DNA of 64,000 bases from Pseudomonas sp. NKUCC02_KPG (GCF_019345465.1 NZ_JAHKRC010000008.1:124001-188000), one strand, 5' to 3'; shown: positions 48,502-56,490, counted from the first letter of the stretch. Program-made: numbers and translations. Notes: a model not told the origin generated them from the sequence alone.

Positions 48502-49362
48502 ATGAATTTATTTCAGCTTCGTGCCTTTGACGCGGTGGCCCGAGAAGGCAGTTTTACCCGGGCTGCGGCCCGACTTTTTATCAGCCAGCCAGCCGTTACG
48601 GGGCACATCAAGGCGCTTGAGGAGCACTACCAGATCACCTTGCTGCGACGTACGGCCAGGCGTGTGGAGCTGACTGAAGAAGGCACCAGGCTGGCGGCCA
48701 TCACGCGAGCCATGTTTGGTTTGGTGGATGAGGCACAGGTCATGCTGGAGGCCAATCGCCAACTGCTCACCGGGCGGCTTGAGGTAGCGGCCGACGGCCC
48801 GCATCTGGTGATGCCGATGCTGGCTGGCCTGCGGGCGCGTTATCCGGGAATAACCGTGAACTTGCGTTTGGGCAATGCCCAGGAAACCTTGGCGGCGTTG
48901 TTGTCGGAACATGTCGATGTAGCCGTGCTGACGGAAGTAGAACCGCGCAAAGGCCTGACCTTGCGTCCGTTGGATGAGTCGCGGATATGCGCCTTGGTGC
49001 CGGCCAATCACCCATGGCAGGCTTTGCCGGATGGCATCGCTATTTCACAATTGGACCAGGTGATCATGGTGTTGCGTGAACCGACGTCGATTACCCGTCG
49101 CACCTTTGACAGCGCCTGTGCTCAGGCCGGGGTCACCCCGCGGGTGTTGCTGGAGCTGGACAGTCGTGAAGCCGTTACCGAGGCCGTGGCAGCACAGCTC
49201 GGTGTGGGCATTGTGTCGTCGGTAGAAGTCAGCCATGACCCTCGAGTGTGTGCGGTGCCGATCAACGGTGCGGGGCTCGTCAACCTGCATATGCTGGGTT
49301 GCATGGAACGGCGCGCCGAGTTGCGGCTGATCAAGGCGTTTATGGAGCTGGGCAAGGCTTAA
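48502..49362 (+). CDS. LysR family regulator, probable activator of phnWX
   Basis: 286-residue LTTR: N-terminal HTH (AVAREGSFTRAAARLFISQP at about residues 11-30), then an effector-binding domain (EVAADGPHLVMPMLAGLRAR, TEAVAAQLGVGIVSS). It is divergent from phnW with 113 bp between, the standard layout of an LTTR and its target. The effector is likely 2-aminoethylphosphonate or a derivative; this is inference from context. It resembles the CbbR/GltC-type LTTRs found beside phnWX in other proteobacteria. Confidence 0.85.
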   Translation: MNLFQLRAFDAVAREGSFTRAAARLFISQPAVTGHIKALEEHYQITLLRRTARRVELTEEGTRLAAITRAMFGLVDEAQVMLEANRQLLTGRLEVAADGPHLVMPMLAGLRARYPGITVNLRLGNAQETLAALLSEHVDVAVLTEVEPRKGLTLRPLDESRICALVPANHPWQALPDGIAISQLDQVIMVLREPTSITRRTFDSACAQAGVTPRVLLELDSREAVTEAVAAQLGVGIVSSVEVSHDPRVCAVPINGAGLVNLHMLGCMERRAELRLIKAFMELGKA

Positions 49363-49469
49363 GCAGGCAGCGATTGGATTTTTTGGTCGATTGCCGACTT
49401 GCGGGCGTATAAACTTGCGCCCATTCGACGGCCGATATGCCGCGACACACCCGATTGAGAGAGTGAGTA

Positions 49470-50174
49470 ATGGGCGCACAGTGGAAGGTTAAACATAAAG
49501 CGGACGCCGCCAACAGCCGTGGCAAGATTTTTGGCAAGTTGGCCAAGGAACTGACGGTTGCTGCGCGCAACGGCGCCGATCCGGACATGAACTCGCACTT
49601 GCGTCTGGTTTATGAACAGGCCAAGAAAGCCTCGATGCCAGCTGACACCATCAAGCGCGCGATCAATAAAGGTGCCGGTATCGGTACTGAAGCCGTGCAA
49701 TACCATCGTGTCACCTATGAAGGTTTTGCACCTCACCAGGTACCGCTGATCATTGAGTGCCTGACGGACAACATCAACCGTACCGTGGCTGAAATCCGTG
49801 TTGCCTTCCGCAAGGGGCAGCTGGGTGCTTCGGGTTCGGTGGCGTGGGACTTCAACCACGTTGGCATGATCGAAGCCAAGCCTGATACCCCGGACGCAGA
49901 TCCTGAAATGGCCGCAATCGAAGCGGGCGCTCAGGACTTCGAAGAAGGTGAAGAAGAAGGCACTACCTTGTTCATCACTGAACCGACTGACCTGGACACC
50001 GTACAAAAAGCACTGCCTGAGCAGGGCTTCACCGTGTTGTCGGCCAAGTTGGGCTACCAGCCGAAAAACCCGGTCAGTGGTCTGACTGACGAGCAAATGG
50101 CTGAAGTCCAGGAGTTCCTGGCCAAGCTGGAAGAGCAGGACGACGTGCAGGACATGTTTGTGGCGTTGGCCTGA
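49470..50174 (+). CDS. YebC/PmpR family protein, YeeN-type
   Basis: 234-residue protein of the YebC/TACO1 family. The N-terminus ([19 protein letters not shown]) is the YeeN-like variant, differing from the MAGHSKW start of canonical YebC, which pseudomonads encode beside ruvC. The three-domain fold is recognisable from [31 protein letters not shown] and the acidic insertion EEGEEEGT near 155. Family members have been described as transcription regulators and, more recently, as factors easing translation through proline-rich stretches; this paralogue's role is undefined. Confidence 0.88.
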   Translation: MGAQWKVKHKADAANSRGKIFGKLAKELTVAARNGADPDMNSHLRLVYEQAKKASMPADTIKRAINKGAGIGTEAVQYHRVTYEGFAPHQVPLIIECLTDNINRTVAEIRVAFRKGQLGASGSVAWDFNHVGMIEAKPDTPDADPEMAAIEAGAQDFEEGEEEGTTLFITEPTDLDTVQKALPEQGFTVLSAKLGYQPKNPVSGLTDEQMAEVQEFLAKLEEQDDVQDMFVALA

Positions 50175-50192
50175 GTCTGAAGCAACGCTCTT

Positions 50193-50281
50193 CTGTAGTC
50201 GCTGAGGAGCGTAGCGAGGCTGCGATGGGTTGAACCTCTTTCAGCCCTTATCGCAGCCTCGTTCCTCGTCAGCGGCTACAG
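50193..50281. repeat. REP-like palindrome, family 2 (copy 2)
   Basis: Left arm CTGTAGTCGCTGAGGAGCG plus GCGAGGCTGCGAT (50193-50226) pairs with ATCGCAGCCTCGTTCCTC plus GTCAGCGGCTACAG (50250-50281). The arms share the TGTAGTCGCTG and GAGGCTGCGAT blocks with the element at 10371-10516. It lies between the convergent YeeN-type and LRR-kinase genes. Confidence 0.8.
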
Positions 50282-50285
50282 GTTT

Positions 50286-51596
50286 TCATGCCAGTTCCTG
50301 ACTGATTTGAACAAACCCCGGCCGTGCCAACACGTCAGGCTGGATGCAACGCTGTTGCAGGCCTTGCAGGTCACTGCGCTGCTGATCGCTCAGGCCCGAG
50401 TCGATACGCTCCAGCAATTCCCCCAATAAAATCCCGAATGCTCGCACTTCAATGCGTTGCAGCGCACGGCTGTGCGGACTGTCGTCAATGGCGTGGAAGC
50501 ACGCGGCGCCAAAATCCCCCAGCAGGCATTCGCCTTGGGCATTGAACAGAATATTGTGCCCGTACAAATCGCCATGACAGATGCCCTGCGCGTGCAAATG
50601 GCCTGCCGCCGAGGCTATGCCGCGAGCGATGCGCAAGGCACTTTCGCCGGTAAACCGGGTGCTGTTGGCATACACGTCGCGGCTACAGGTATCAAAACTG
50701 GGCAGGGCCGCAAGGTTGATGAATGACGGGTCGATCAGCTCCATGACCAGACCGGCCTGGTTGTCAGGATGCCCCGCTACACGGCCCAATACCTTGATCA
50801 GGTTGGGGTGTTGCCCCGCAGCGATGCAGGCATTCATTTCATTGAGGGGCGAGCCGTCGCTGGTGATGCTGCCCTTGTACAGCTTGACGGCAACTGACTG
50901 GTCCGCCTGACCGAGGGCAGTCCACCGGGCTTGATAAATGATTCCTGAAGCGCCTTCGCCCAACTTGTGCTCAAGCTCAAGGTGCGACCAATCAATATCC
51001 GGCGTGTCGTCAGGCGGGCGATGAGCGCTGGCATCTTCACGCAACGGATTGCCAGCGTAGGCCAGCCAGCTCAGGCTCGGCAGTGCCAGCAGCCTGTCGG
51101 GCAGCTCGCTGAATTGGTTGGCAGCCAAGCGGATCAATTCCAGGCGCTCACAACTGGCCAGGCTGCTGGGCAGCTGCTGCAGGCGATTACCGGCCAGCAT
51201 CAGCTTTTGCAGCAGGGGTCGCTGGCCCAGTTCTTCGGGTAATTGTTCGATGCAGTTGTCGGTCAGGATCAGCCAGCGCAGCAAAGGCGGCAGCGCGGTG
51301 CCGGGTACGCTTTCGATGCGGTTGGCCTTGAAGCCAATCATGCTCAACTGTGCGCACTGCCCCAGGCATGCTGGCAGCTCGGTGAACTGATTGTCCGAGC
51401 AAAACAGGATGCGCAAATGGCTCAGGCGATGCAGGTCGTCGGGCAAGCTGCTCAGGGCGTTACCGCTGAGGTTGAGAATTTCCAGGGAGTCGGCAAGCTG
51501 GAAAATTTCGTCCGGGAACTCGGTAAGTCCGCACGACAGATCAAGACGTTTGAGGCCCGCCAATTGGCCGGCGCGCAGTTTAGCGAGGGTATCCAT
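50286..51596 (-). CDS. Leucine-rich repeat / serine-threonine protein kinase fusion
   Basis: 436 residues. Positions 14-185 hold seven to eight leucine-rich repeats of about 23 residues (for example SLEILNLSGNALSSLPDDL, LLQKLMLAGNRLQQLPSSL). Positions 206-436 form a eukaryote-like kinase domain: glycine loop GEGASG 213-218, ATP-anchoring Lys238 in VAVKLYKG, catalytic loop HGDLYGHN with Asp343 and Asn348, and DFG at 361-363. The HRD arginine is Gly, so it is a non-RD kinase. No signal peptide or membrane segment, so it should be cytoplasmic. Such fusions occur in pseudomonads but substrates are unknown. It stands alone, between a REP element and a pilin-gene scrap. Confidence 0.88.
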   Translation of the reverse strand: MDTLAKLRAGQLAGLKRLDLSCGLTEFPDEIFQLADSLEILNLSGNALSSLPDDLHRLSHLRILFCSDNQFTELPACLGQCAQLSMIGFKANRIESVPGTALPPLLRWLILTDNCIEQLPEELGQRPLLQKLMLAGNRLQQLPSSLASCERLELIRLAANQFSELPDRLLALPSLSWLAYAGNPLREDASAHRPPDDTPDIDWSHLELEHKLGEGASGIIYQARWTALGQADQSVAVKLYKGSITSDGSPLNEMNACIAAGQHPNLIKVLGRVAGHPDNQAGLVMELIDPSFINLAALPSFDTCSRDVYANSTRFTGESALRIARGIASAAGHLHAQGICHGDLYGHNILFNAQGECLLGDFGAACFHAIDDSPHSRALQRIEVRAFGILLGELLERIDSGLSDQQRSDLQGLQQRCIQPDVLARPGFVQISQELA

Positions 51597-51770
51597 AAGC
51601 AGGGTCGGTTACTCGTGGGTGGCGCAAAAAGTGTCGCGCATAATAACGACTATTCGACCTGTGGCCGAGTATTTGCACCCGTTGGCGTAAGCTAAAAGTT
51701 GTACTTAGCATAACTTTGCTTAATTTCTTACGTAGCTCGACGGGCGAGTTCGTCGGCCGAGGTTTTTCCC

Positions 51771-51890
51771 GGTAACGGGTTGGGCAATGGCAGTCAGATT
51801 TTCAACTACAACGCCAAAATCTACACCGACCAGACCACGCCGCCAGCGGGTACCTATACCGACAACGTGGTGCTGGATGTGGGCTTTTAA
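51771..51890 (+). pseudogene. 3' remnant of a spore coat U domain (Csu-type pilin) gene
   Basis: In frame up to the TAA at 51888-51890, the DNA reads GNGLGNGSQIFNYNAKIY followed by TDQTTPPAGTYTDNVVLDV and GF. This is the characteristic final beta-strand segment of spore-coat-U/CsuA-type secreted pilins (pattern PAGTYxDxVxV, then an aromatic C-terminus). No start codon or N-terminal part exists: upstream of about 51770 the frame loses similarity and runs into the LRR-kinase promoter region. It is therefore the end of a gene whose bulk was deleted. Its stop overlaps that of the convergent M14 peptidase gene. Confidence 0.7.
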
Positions 51891-53038
51891 CGCAGTTCCC
51901 TGACCATGGCCGACAGGGTGGTCAGCACGTCCTTGGCCAACTGCTTCGAGCGTTTTCCATCCCAGCCGGTTTGCGGGTTCGGCGCATCGTTGTTGTCCTT
52001 GAACGGCATTTCCAGCGTCAGCGACAGGCAGTCGAAGCGCTGGCCGACGCTGTTGCAGGCCAGGGTCATGTTGGCTTGGCCCGGCTCGTCGCGGGTGTAG
52101 CCATGGGCAGTCTGAAAGTCTTTGGTCAGGCCGCTGAGGTGGCTGCGAAAACGTTCTTCCAGGGTCGCCAGGCGAGGGGTGTAGCCAGGATTGCCTTCAC
52201 AGCCCGCCGTGAACACATAGGGGATTTCTTCGTCGCCGTGGATATCCAGGAACAGATCGACACCGTAGTGGGTCATTTGCTCCAGGGCGAAGAACACTTC
52301 AGGGCTGACCTGGGGGCTGGTGTTTTGCCAGGCGCGGTTCAAGTCCTGGCCATTGGCATTGGTGCGCAAGTGCCCGTGAAACGCGCCGTCCGGGTTCATG
52401 TTCGGGATCAGGTACAGGTCGGCAAAGTCCAGCAGCTTGCGCATTTGGGGATCGCTGCCCTGTTCCAGGCGTTCGAAAATGCCTTCCATAAACCATTCGG
52501 CCATGTGTTCGCCCGGGTGCTGCTGGGCGATGATCCAGATCTTGCGTTTGTGGCTGGCGCCGTTCCCTTTGCGCAACAACTGGATATCCCGCCCCTCGGC
52601 ACTTTTACCGGTGGCCAGCAACTGGCAGCCTGACCACTGCAGGGCGTTCTTGATCAACTGATCGTGGCGTTCGCGGCTGTAAGGTTCGAAGTAGGCGAAC
52701 CAGGCCTGAGGCTGCTCGGCGGCAAGGTGAACGTTCAACGAGGTACCGTCGAAATCGCTCGGTACGCGGAACCAGTTTTCATGGTCGTACGAAGCTACTG
52801 CCTGATAACCATCCCACGCTTTGCTATAGGAAGACTGGCCGGCGTTGCTTAATTGGAAATGGTGCGTGTGTCCCGGTGTCAGGCCATCGGCCTTGAAGTG
52901 GAACCACTGAAAATGCGGGCTTTTGGTATCTGGTTTGATGGCCAGTTTTACCTGCAGCGGATTACTGGCATCCAGCACCTGGACATTGCCGCTGTCGAAG
53001 TCACTGCTGATATGAAGTGAAGAGGGCGCCACAGTCAT
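51887..53038 (-). CDS. M14 family zinc carboxypeptidase (cytosolic carboxypeptidase-like)
   Basis: 383 residues. An N-terminal beta-sandwich (about 1-120, HFQWFHFKADGLTPGHTH) precedes the M14 catalytic domain. The zinc ligands are visible in HPGEH (near 173) and in LFLDIHGDEE (near 265), and the catalytic Glu in LTLEMPFKDN near 345. This layout is that of the M14D cytosolic carboxypeptidases related to the nna1/CCP family. No signal peptide is seen. ATG 53038 is preferred over TTG 53044. The physiological substrate is unknown; family members remove C-terminal residues from proteins or peptides. Confidence 0.88.
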   Translation of the reverse strand: MTVAPSSLHISSDFDSGNVQVLDASNPLQVKLAIKPDTKSPHFQWFHFKADGLTPGHTHHFQLSNAGQSSYSKAWDGYQAVASYDHENWFRVPSDFDGTSLNVHLAAEQPQAWFAYFEPYSRERHDQLIKNALQWSGCQLLATGKSAEGRDIQLLRKGNGASHKRKIWIIAQQHPGEHMAEWFMEGIFERLEQGSDPQMRKLLDFADLYLIPNMNPDGAFHGHLRTNANGQDLNRAWQNTSPQVSPEVFFALEQMTHYGVDLFLDIHGDEEIPYVFTAGCEGNPGYTPRLATLEERFRSHLSGLTKDFQTAHGYTRDEPGQANMTLACNSVGQRFDCLSLTLEMPFKDNNDAPNPQTGWDGKRSKQLAKDVLTTLSAMVRELR

Positions 53039-53353
53039 CGTCAAAATCCCGAAATCTGATAGTTGTGGGCGTTACTGTACAGTGCAATGGCATTAGGCCA
53101 ATACGGAATTTTGGACAATAAGATGGAGGGAAAAACGAAGGGGGGCGTCGTCCTTGACGCTGCGCAAGTGTAGGGTTTTTGCGAGTGATTCTCAAGTGCT
53201 AGATTGCCATTACGGCCATAGTCCAGGACTTCAGGCTTCCGTTTCCCGATGTTCTTTTGCTATCATCGTCGGCATCGTAGCGGTCACCGAAAAAAACCGG
53301 CCGCACACAAGACTTCATTAGCCTGAAGCACGCAGAGCCAGATAACTGGCCGC

Positions 53354-53468
53354 AAAAAAAAGACCCGGCTAGAAGCCGGGTCAAATAACCGTGATTAGCC
53401 TGATGAGGAGGTAATTCAAAAGACCGACCTAAGGTCCCTTGAATTATCGACTGATCTCGCGACCAGCT
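53354..53468 (-). ncRNA. prrF: PrrF iron-responsive small RNA
   Basis: On the minus strand, from about 53468, the sequence runs GGTCGCGAGATCAG, a stem AATTCAAGGGACC/GGTCTTTTGAATT, the conserved CTCCTCATCAGGCTAATCAC and GGTTATTTGACCCGGC, and ends in the terminator GACCCGGCT/AGCCGGGTC plus eight T residues (53362-53382, T-tract 53354-53361). Both the antisense core and the length (about 115 nt) are those of Pseudomonas PrrF, the functional counterpart of RyhB that represses iron-using proteins such as SodB and aconitase when iron is low. A Fur box overlaps the promoter. Only one copy is here, unlike the tandem prrF1-prrF2 of P. aeruginosa. The exact 5' end is estimated. Confidence 0.9.
53362..53382 (-). 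terminator. Rho-independent terminator of prrF
   Basis: GACCCGGCT, 3-base loop, AGCCGGGTC, followed on the minus strand by eight T residues (53361-53354). Confidence 0.95.
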
Positions 53469-53476
53469 GCATGCAA

Positions 53477-53491
53477 TAGTAATCATTATCA
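53477..53491 (-). promoter_or_regulatory. Fur box at the prrF promoter
   Basis: Minus-strand TGATAATGATTACTA matches the 7-1-7 Fur core TGATAATnATTATCA at 13 of the 14 defined positions or close to it. It overlaps the presumed -35 to -10 region (TATTGC just downstream), so iron-loaded Fur would block prrF transcription. Confidence 0.85.
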
Positions 53492-53569
53492 TTTGCAAAG
53501 CAAGTTTTTTCCCACGCTTTTTGGAAATTAAATTTCCACTCCTAACCCCAAGGCTCTATTACGCGGCCT

Positions 53570-54043
53570 TTATCCCGATGCCAGCAGCAACTCCGTGGTG
53601 CGTTTGACTTCGCTCATGGCGATATTCGAGTGGGCTTCCTGAACGTGCGGCTTCTGCAACAAGTGATCGCGTAGAAAGCGTTCATAACTGTCGATGTCAT
53701 GGGTCACCACCTTCAGCAGGTAGTCCATATCGCCCGCCATCGTGTAGCACTCGATCACTTCGGGGTAATCGGTGATCGCTTCTTCAAACTCGGTCAGATG
53801 GCGTCGCCCGTGGCCTGATAACCGCACATTGACGAACACCACCACATTGAGCCCGAGCTTTTTCGGATTGAGCAGGGCGACCTTGCGCTCGATGACGCCT
53901 TCTTCTTGCAATCGATGGATGCGGCGCCAACAGGGCGATTGCGACAACTCCACGTGCTCTGCCACTTCGGCGGCAGACAGGTCGGCATTGTGTTGCAGCA
54001 GGCGAAGAATCTTGCGGTCGATAGCGCTTAATTTAATCTGCAT
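53570..54043 (-). CDS. Lrp/AsnC family transcriptional regulator
   Basis: 157 residues. HTH at the N-terminus (LSAIDRKILRLLQHNADLSA, then SQSPCWRRIHRLQEEGVI), followed by the RAM ligand-binding domain (ECYTMAGDMDYLLKVV is the conserved G-D-x-D-Y/F core). It is divergent from leucine dehydrogenase with 183 AT-rich bases between, so it very probably regulates that gene in response to a branched-chain amino acid. It resembles BkdR of P. putida, but the neighbours here are not the bkd genes. Confidence 0.92.
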   Translation of the reverse strand: MQIKLSAIDRKILRLLQHNADLSAAEVAEHVELSQSPCWRRIHRLQEEGVIERKVALLNPKKLGLNVVVFVNVRLSGHGRRHLTEFEEAITDYPEVIECYTMAGDMDYLLKVVTHDIDSYERFLRDHLLQKPHVQEAHSNIAMSEVKRTTELLLASG

Positions 54044-54226
54044 GAACTGATCTGTTTTCTTATTTTTTTTGAATGATGCATGCAGATTAGCAGAACAATT
54101 CCTACAAAATAGAAAGAAAATTCCTAGGTAAAACCTTCACTCTTTTGCTTCGCACCCTGCTTCGGGTCAGATACTGACTTATCGGTCTGACTCGCTTCTC
54201 GGGCTAAAAACAAGAGAGAGAACGCA

Positions 54227-55279
54227 ATGCCGATTTTTACTCATCCCGAATTCGATCACCACGAACACGTCCAGTTTTGCCATGACAAAGCCACGGGTCT
54301 CAAAGCCATTATTGCGGTGCACAACACGCGTCTTGGCCCGGCTCTCGGGGGCTGCCGCATGTGGCCCTATGCCGATGAAGAGCAAGCCTTGAACGATGTG
54401 CTGCGCCTGTCCCGTGGCATGACTTACAAGTCGGCGCTGGCCGGTTTGCCGTTGGGCGGTGGCAAGGCGGTGATTATTGGCGATCCGCGCAAGGACAAGA
54501 GCGAAGCGCTGTTCCAGGCGATGGGTGGCTTTGTCGAGAGCCTGGGTGGGCGTTACATCACGGCTGCGGATTCCGGCACCGGCGTCACTGAAATGGCTCT
54601 CATGGGCCAGCGCACCCGTCATGTGGTGGGGGCTGGTACGCGTGAGCAACTGGGCGGCGGCACCCGCAGTGGTGATCCGTCTCCGGCAACGGCGCTTGGG
54701 GTGTTTATCGGTCTGCGCGAAGCGGTCTTGCAGCGCCTGGGTCGTAGTGACCTGGCGGGGCTGCGGGTGGCCATTCAGGGCCTTGGTCAGGTGGGTTTCA
54801 ACCTCGCCAGACAATTGAAAGAGGCGGGCGCTGAGCTGTGGGTCCACGATATCCAGGAGGCCAACGTGCGTCGCGCAATCGACGAACTGGGGGCTCATCC
54901 AGTGAGTGCCCAAGACATCTACGGGCTTGACGTCGATGTATTTTCGCCTTGCGCGATGGGGGCAATCATCAACGATGACACCTTGCAGTTACTGCGTGCG
55001 CCAGTGATTGCAGGTGCTGCCAACAATCAGTTGGCCAAAACCTCCCATGCTGATGAACTGTGGCGACGGGGTTGCCTGCATGCACCGGATTACGCGATCA
55101 ACGCGGGCGGCATTATTGACGTGTCCTACGAGTACAACGGTGGCACGCCCGAACAAGTTCGTCAGCACGTTGAAGGTATTGGAGAGACTTTGCGTCAGAT
55201 CTTTCTAAGGGCCAAAGCTCAGGATAAAAACACCACGCGCATCGCCGATAGCCTTGCTCAAGAACGTCTTAACGCTTGA
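54227..55279 (+). CDS. ldh: Leucine dehydrogenase (Glu/Leu/Phe/Val dehydrogenase family)
   Basis: NAD-dependent oxidative deamination of leucine and other branched-chain amino acids to 2-oxo acids; 350 residues. The catalytic lysines are present: Lys68 in [18 protein letters not shown] and Lys80 at its end; the NAD-binding motif GLGQVGFN lies near residue 184 and [12 protein letters not shown] near the C-terminus. The symbol follows usage for the P. aeruginosa homologue and must not be read as lactate dehydrogenase. Product oxo-acids would feed into isovaleryl-CoA and the liu operon encoded 2 kb away. Confidence 0.92.
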   Translation: MPIFTHPEFDHHEHVQFCHDKATGLKAIIAVHNTRLGPALGGCRMWPYADEEQALNDVLRLSRGMTYKSALAGLPLGGGKAVIIGDPRKDKSEALFQAMGGFVESLGGRYITAADSGTGVTEMALMGQRTRHVVGAGTREQLGGGTRSGDPSPATALGVFIGLREAVLQRLGRSDLAGLRVAIQGLGQVGFNLARQLKEAGAELWVHDIQEANVRRAIDELGAHPVSAQDIYGLDVDVFSPCAMGAIINDDTLQLLRAPVIAGAANNQLAKTSHADELWRRGCLHAPDYAINAGGIIDVSYEYNGGTPEQVRQHVEGIGETLRQIFLRAKAQDKNTTRIADSLAQERLNA

Positions 55280-55327
55280 TGAGAGGGGCGCGGGTGTCCT
55301 GATCGGCCACCGGCGCCTTTTCTGGCA

Positions 55328-55675
55328 TCAATGGGCAGACAGCGGCTGTACATCAATGGCTCTGTCCACCAGTTGCTTGGATGACTCCATGAAGAACGCG
55401 AGGCTCAGCAGCAAGTCCCGTTGAGGGCCATGCAGATGCTCGGCCGCACCATGAGCGCTGGCAATTCCACATCGCAGATAATCTGATGCATGGAGCAAGG
55501 CTTCTTCCTGACTGACGTCACTGCTCACCTGGAACACTTTTTTTTCCATCGTGTGCTGGGAAACAGATGGTTTCAAATAATAGTCGAGCGCACGTTGTGT
55601 CGCGACGGTGTCCTTAAGGGAATCAAGCTCAGAATCGGACTCGTTTTTCTGCGGGCTTTTTGTAAGTGAAGTCAT
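55328..55675 (-). CDS. Small Pseudomonas-type DUF protein (DUF3077/DUF6124-like)
   Basis: 115 residues. After a low-complexity polar N-terminus comes the recognisable pattern FQVSSDVSQEEALLHASDYL, then RCGIASAHGAAEHLHGPQRD and a helical C-terminus ESSKQLVDRAID. Proteins with this helical pattern are frequent and multi-copy in Pseudomonas, often near regulators; function is unknown. The DUF number is from memory. No membrane segment or signal. It is divergent from the S24-type repressor across 129 bp of AT-rich sequence with palindromes. Confidence 0.7.
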   Translation of the reverse strand: MTSLTKSPQKNESDSELDSLKDTVATQRALDYYLKPSVSQHTMEKKVFQVSSDVSQEEALLHASDYLRCGIASAHGAAEHLHGPQRDLLLSLAFFMESSKQLVDRAIDVQPLSAH

Positions 55676-55723
55676 GATTTACCTGCGTTTCAGGAGTTAA
55701 TCGAATCAGCCAGGCAAGATTAG

Positions 55724-55771
55724 TACAATGAGTATTAATTGATTAAAAATAAATAATACAATGTGTGTATT
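55724..55771. promoter_or_regulatory. Probable operators of the S24-type repressor
   Basis: AATACAATGTGTGTATT (55755-55771) is a perfect 6-5-6 inverted repeat, and a related imperfect one, GTACAATGAGTATT, lies at 55724-55737. Both are in the divergent intergenic region between the DUF gene and the repressor gene, where a CI-like protein would be expected to bind. Confidence 0.5.
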
Positions 55772-55804
55772 GTTGCGTCGAAATCAATCCGTATTGTTCG
55801 GCAG

Positions 55805-56467
55805 ATGGATAAATGGATCGCTTTAGTCAGAACCAAATTGCGCGAGCTCAAACTCACGCAAGAGAAACTAGCCGAACGCGTCGGGGCTTCCCAGGGCGGA
55901 GTCGGCCATTGGCTCAATAAACGCCGTCAACCCGACTTGCCGACGATGAACAACGTGCTGCATGCCCTCGGGCTTGAGCACCTTGAAGTCGCTCTGGTGA
56001 TTCGCGAGCGTAGCCACGCAGGCGACACGCCTGGCGCTGACGAATACACCTATGAGATCACCTCGGCATTCCGTTATCCGGTGAGAGACTGGATTACGGC
56101 AGGTCAGGTTAGCGAAAAGGTGCTGCCGGGCTATCCTGTCCCGCCCGGTACGATATTCGAGGTCAGTGATCATTACGCCAAAGGGGCTGCGTTTTGGTTA
56201 CAGGTGACGGGGGATGCCATGACCGCACCGGTGGGGGTCAGCATCGCGCAAGGGATGATGATTCTGGTCGATCCGGATATTGAGGCCACGCCAGGCAAAA
56301 TGGTGATTGCCCTTACCCCTGAGTCAGAGGCGACGACATTTCGGCAGTTGATCGAAGAGAGCGGTCAACGTTACCTGAAGCCACTTAACCCGACTTATCC
56401 TAAAACCCTGTTTGATCAAAACTGCCGGATTATCGGGGTAGTGGTTCAGGCGACAGTCAAGTTCTAG
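55805..56467 (+). CDS. CI/LexA-like repressor (XRE HTH + S24 domain) lacking the catalytic Ser and Lys
   Basis: 220 residues, similar in layout to PrtR/lambda CI. The HTH is at about 16-50 (KLTQEKLAERVGASQGGVGH, WLNKRRQPDLP). The S24 domain begins near 95; an Ala99-Gly100 pair sits where CI-type repressors are cut. The catalytic serine position in the GxSM motif is Ala138 (VTGDAMTAPVG), and the catalytic lysine position (TFKKLI in lambda CI) is Arg180 (TFRQLI). So both halves of the Ser-Lys dyad are absent and RecA-induced self-cleavage should not occur. ATG 55805 (MDKWIALVRTKLREL) is the PrtR-like start. No prophage genes flank it. Confidence 0.88.
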   Translation: MDKWIALVRTKLRELKLTQEKLAERVGASQGGVGHWLNKRRQPDLPTMNNVLHALGLEHLEVALVIRERSHAGDTPGADEYTYEITSAFRYPVRDWITAGQVSEKVLPGYPVPPGTIFEVSDHYAKGAAFWLQVTGDAMTAPVGVSIAQGMMILVDPDIEATPGKMVIALTPESEATTFRQLIEESGQRYLKPLNPTYPKTLFDQNCRIIGVVVQATVKF

Positions 56468-56490
56468 AGGCGCATTTCAAATGCCCCGGC

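Noticed and set aside
53199..53498. 99-codon minus-strand frame over the prrF region
   Set aside because: It runs through the prrF terminator and Fur box; the RNA gene explains the sequence better.
55328..56467. Prophage or pyocin region around the CI-like repressor
   Set aside because: No integrase, holin, lysis, tail or attachment-site repeats nearby; the neighbours are metabolic genes, so the repressor is treated as a solitary regulator.
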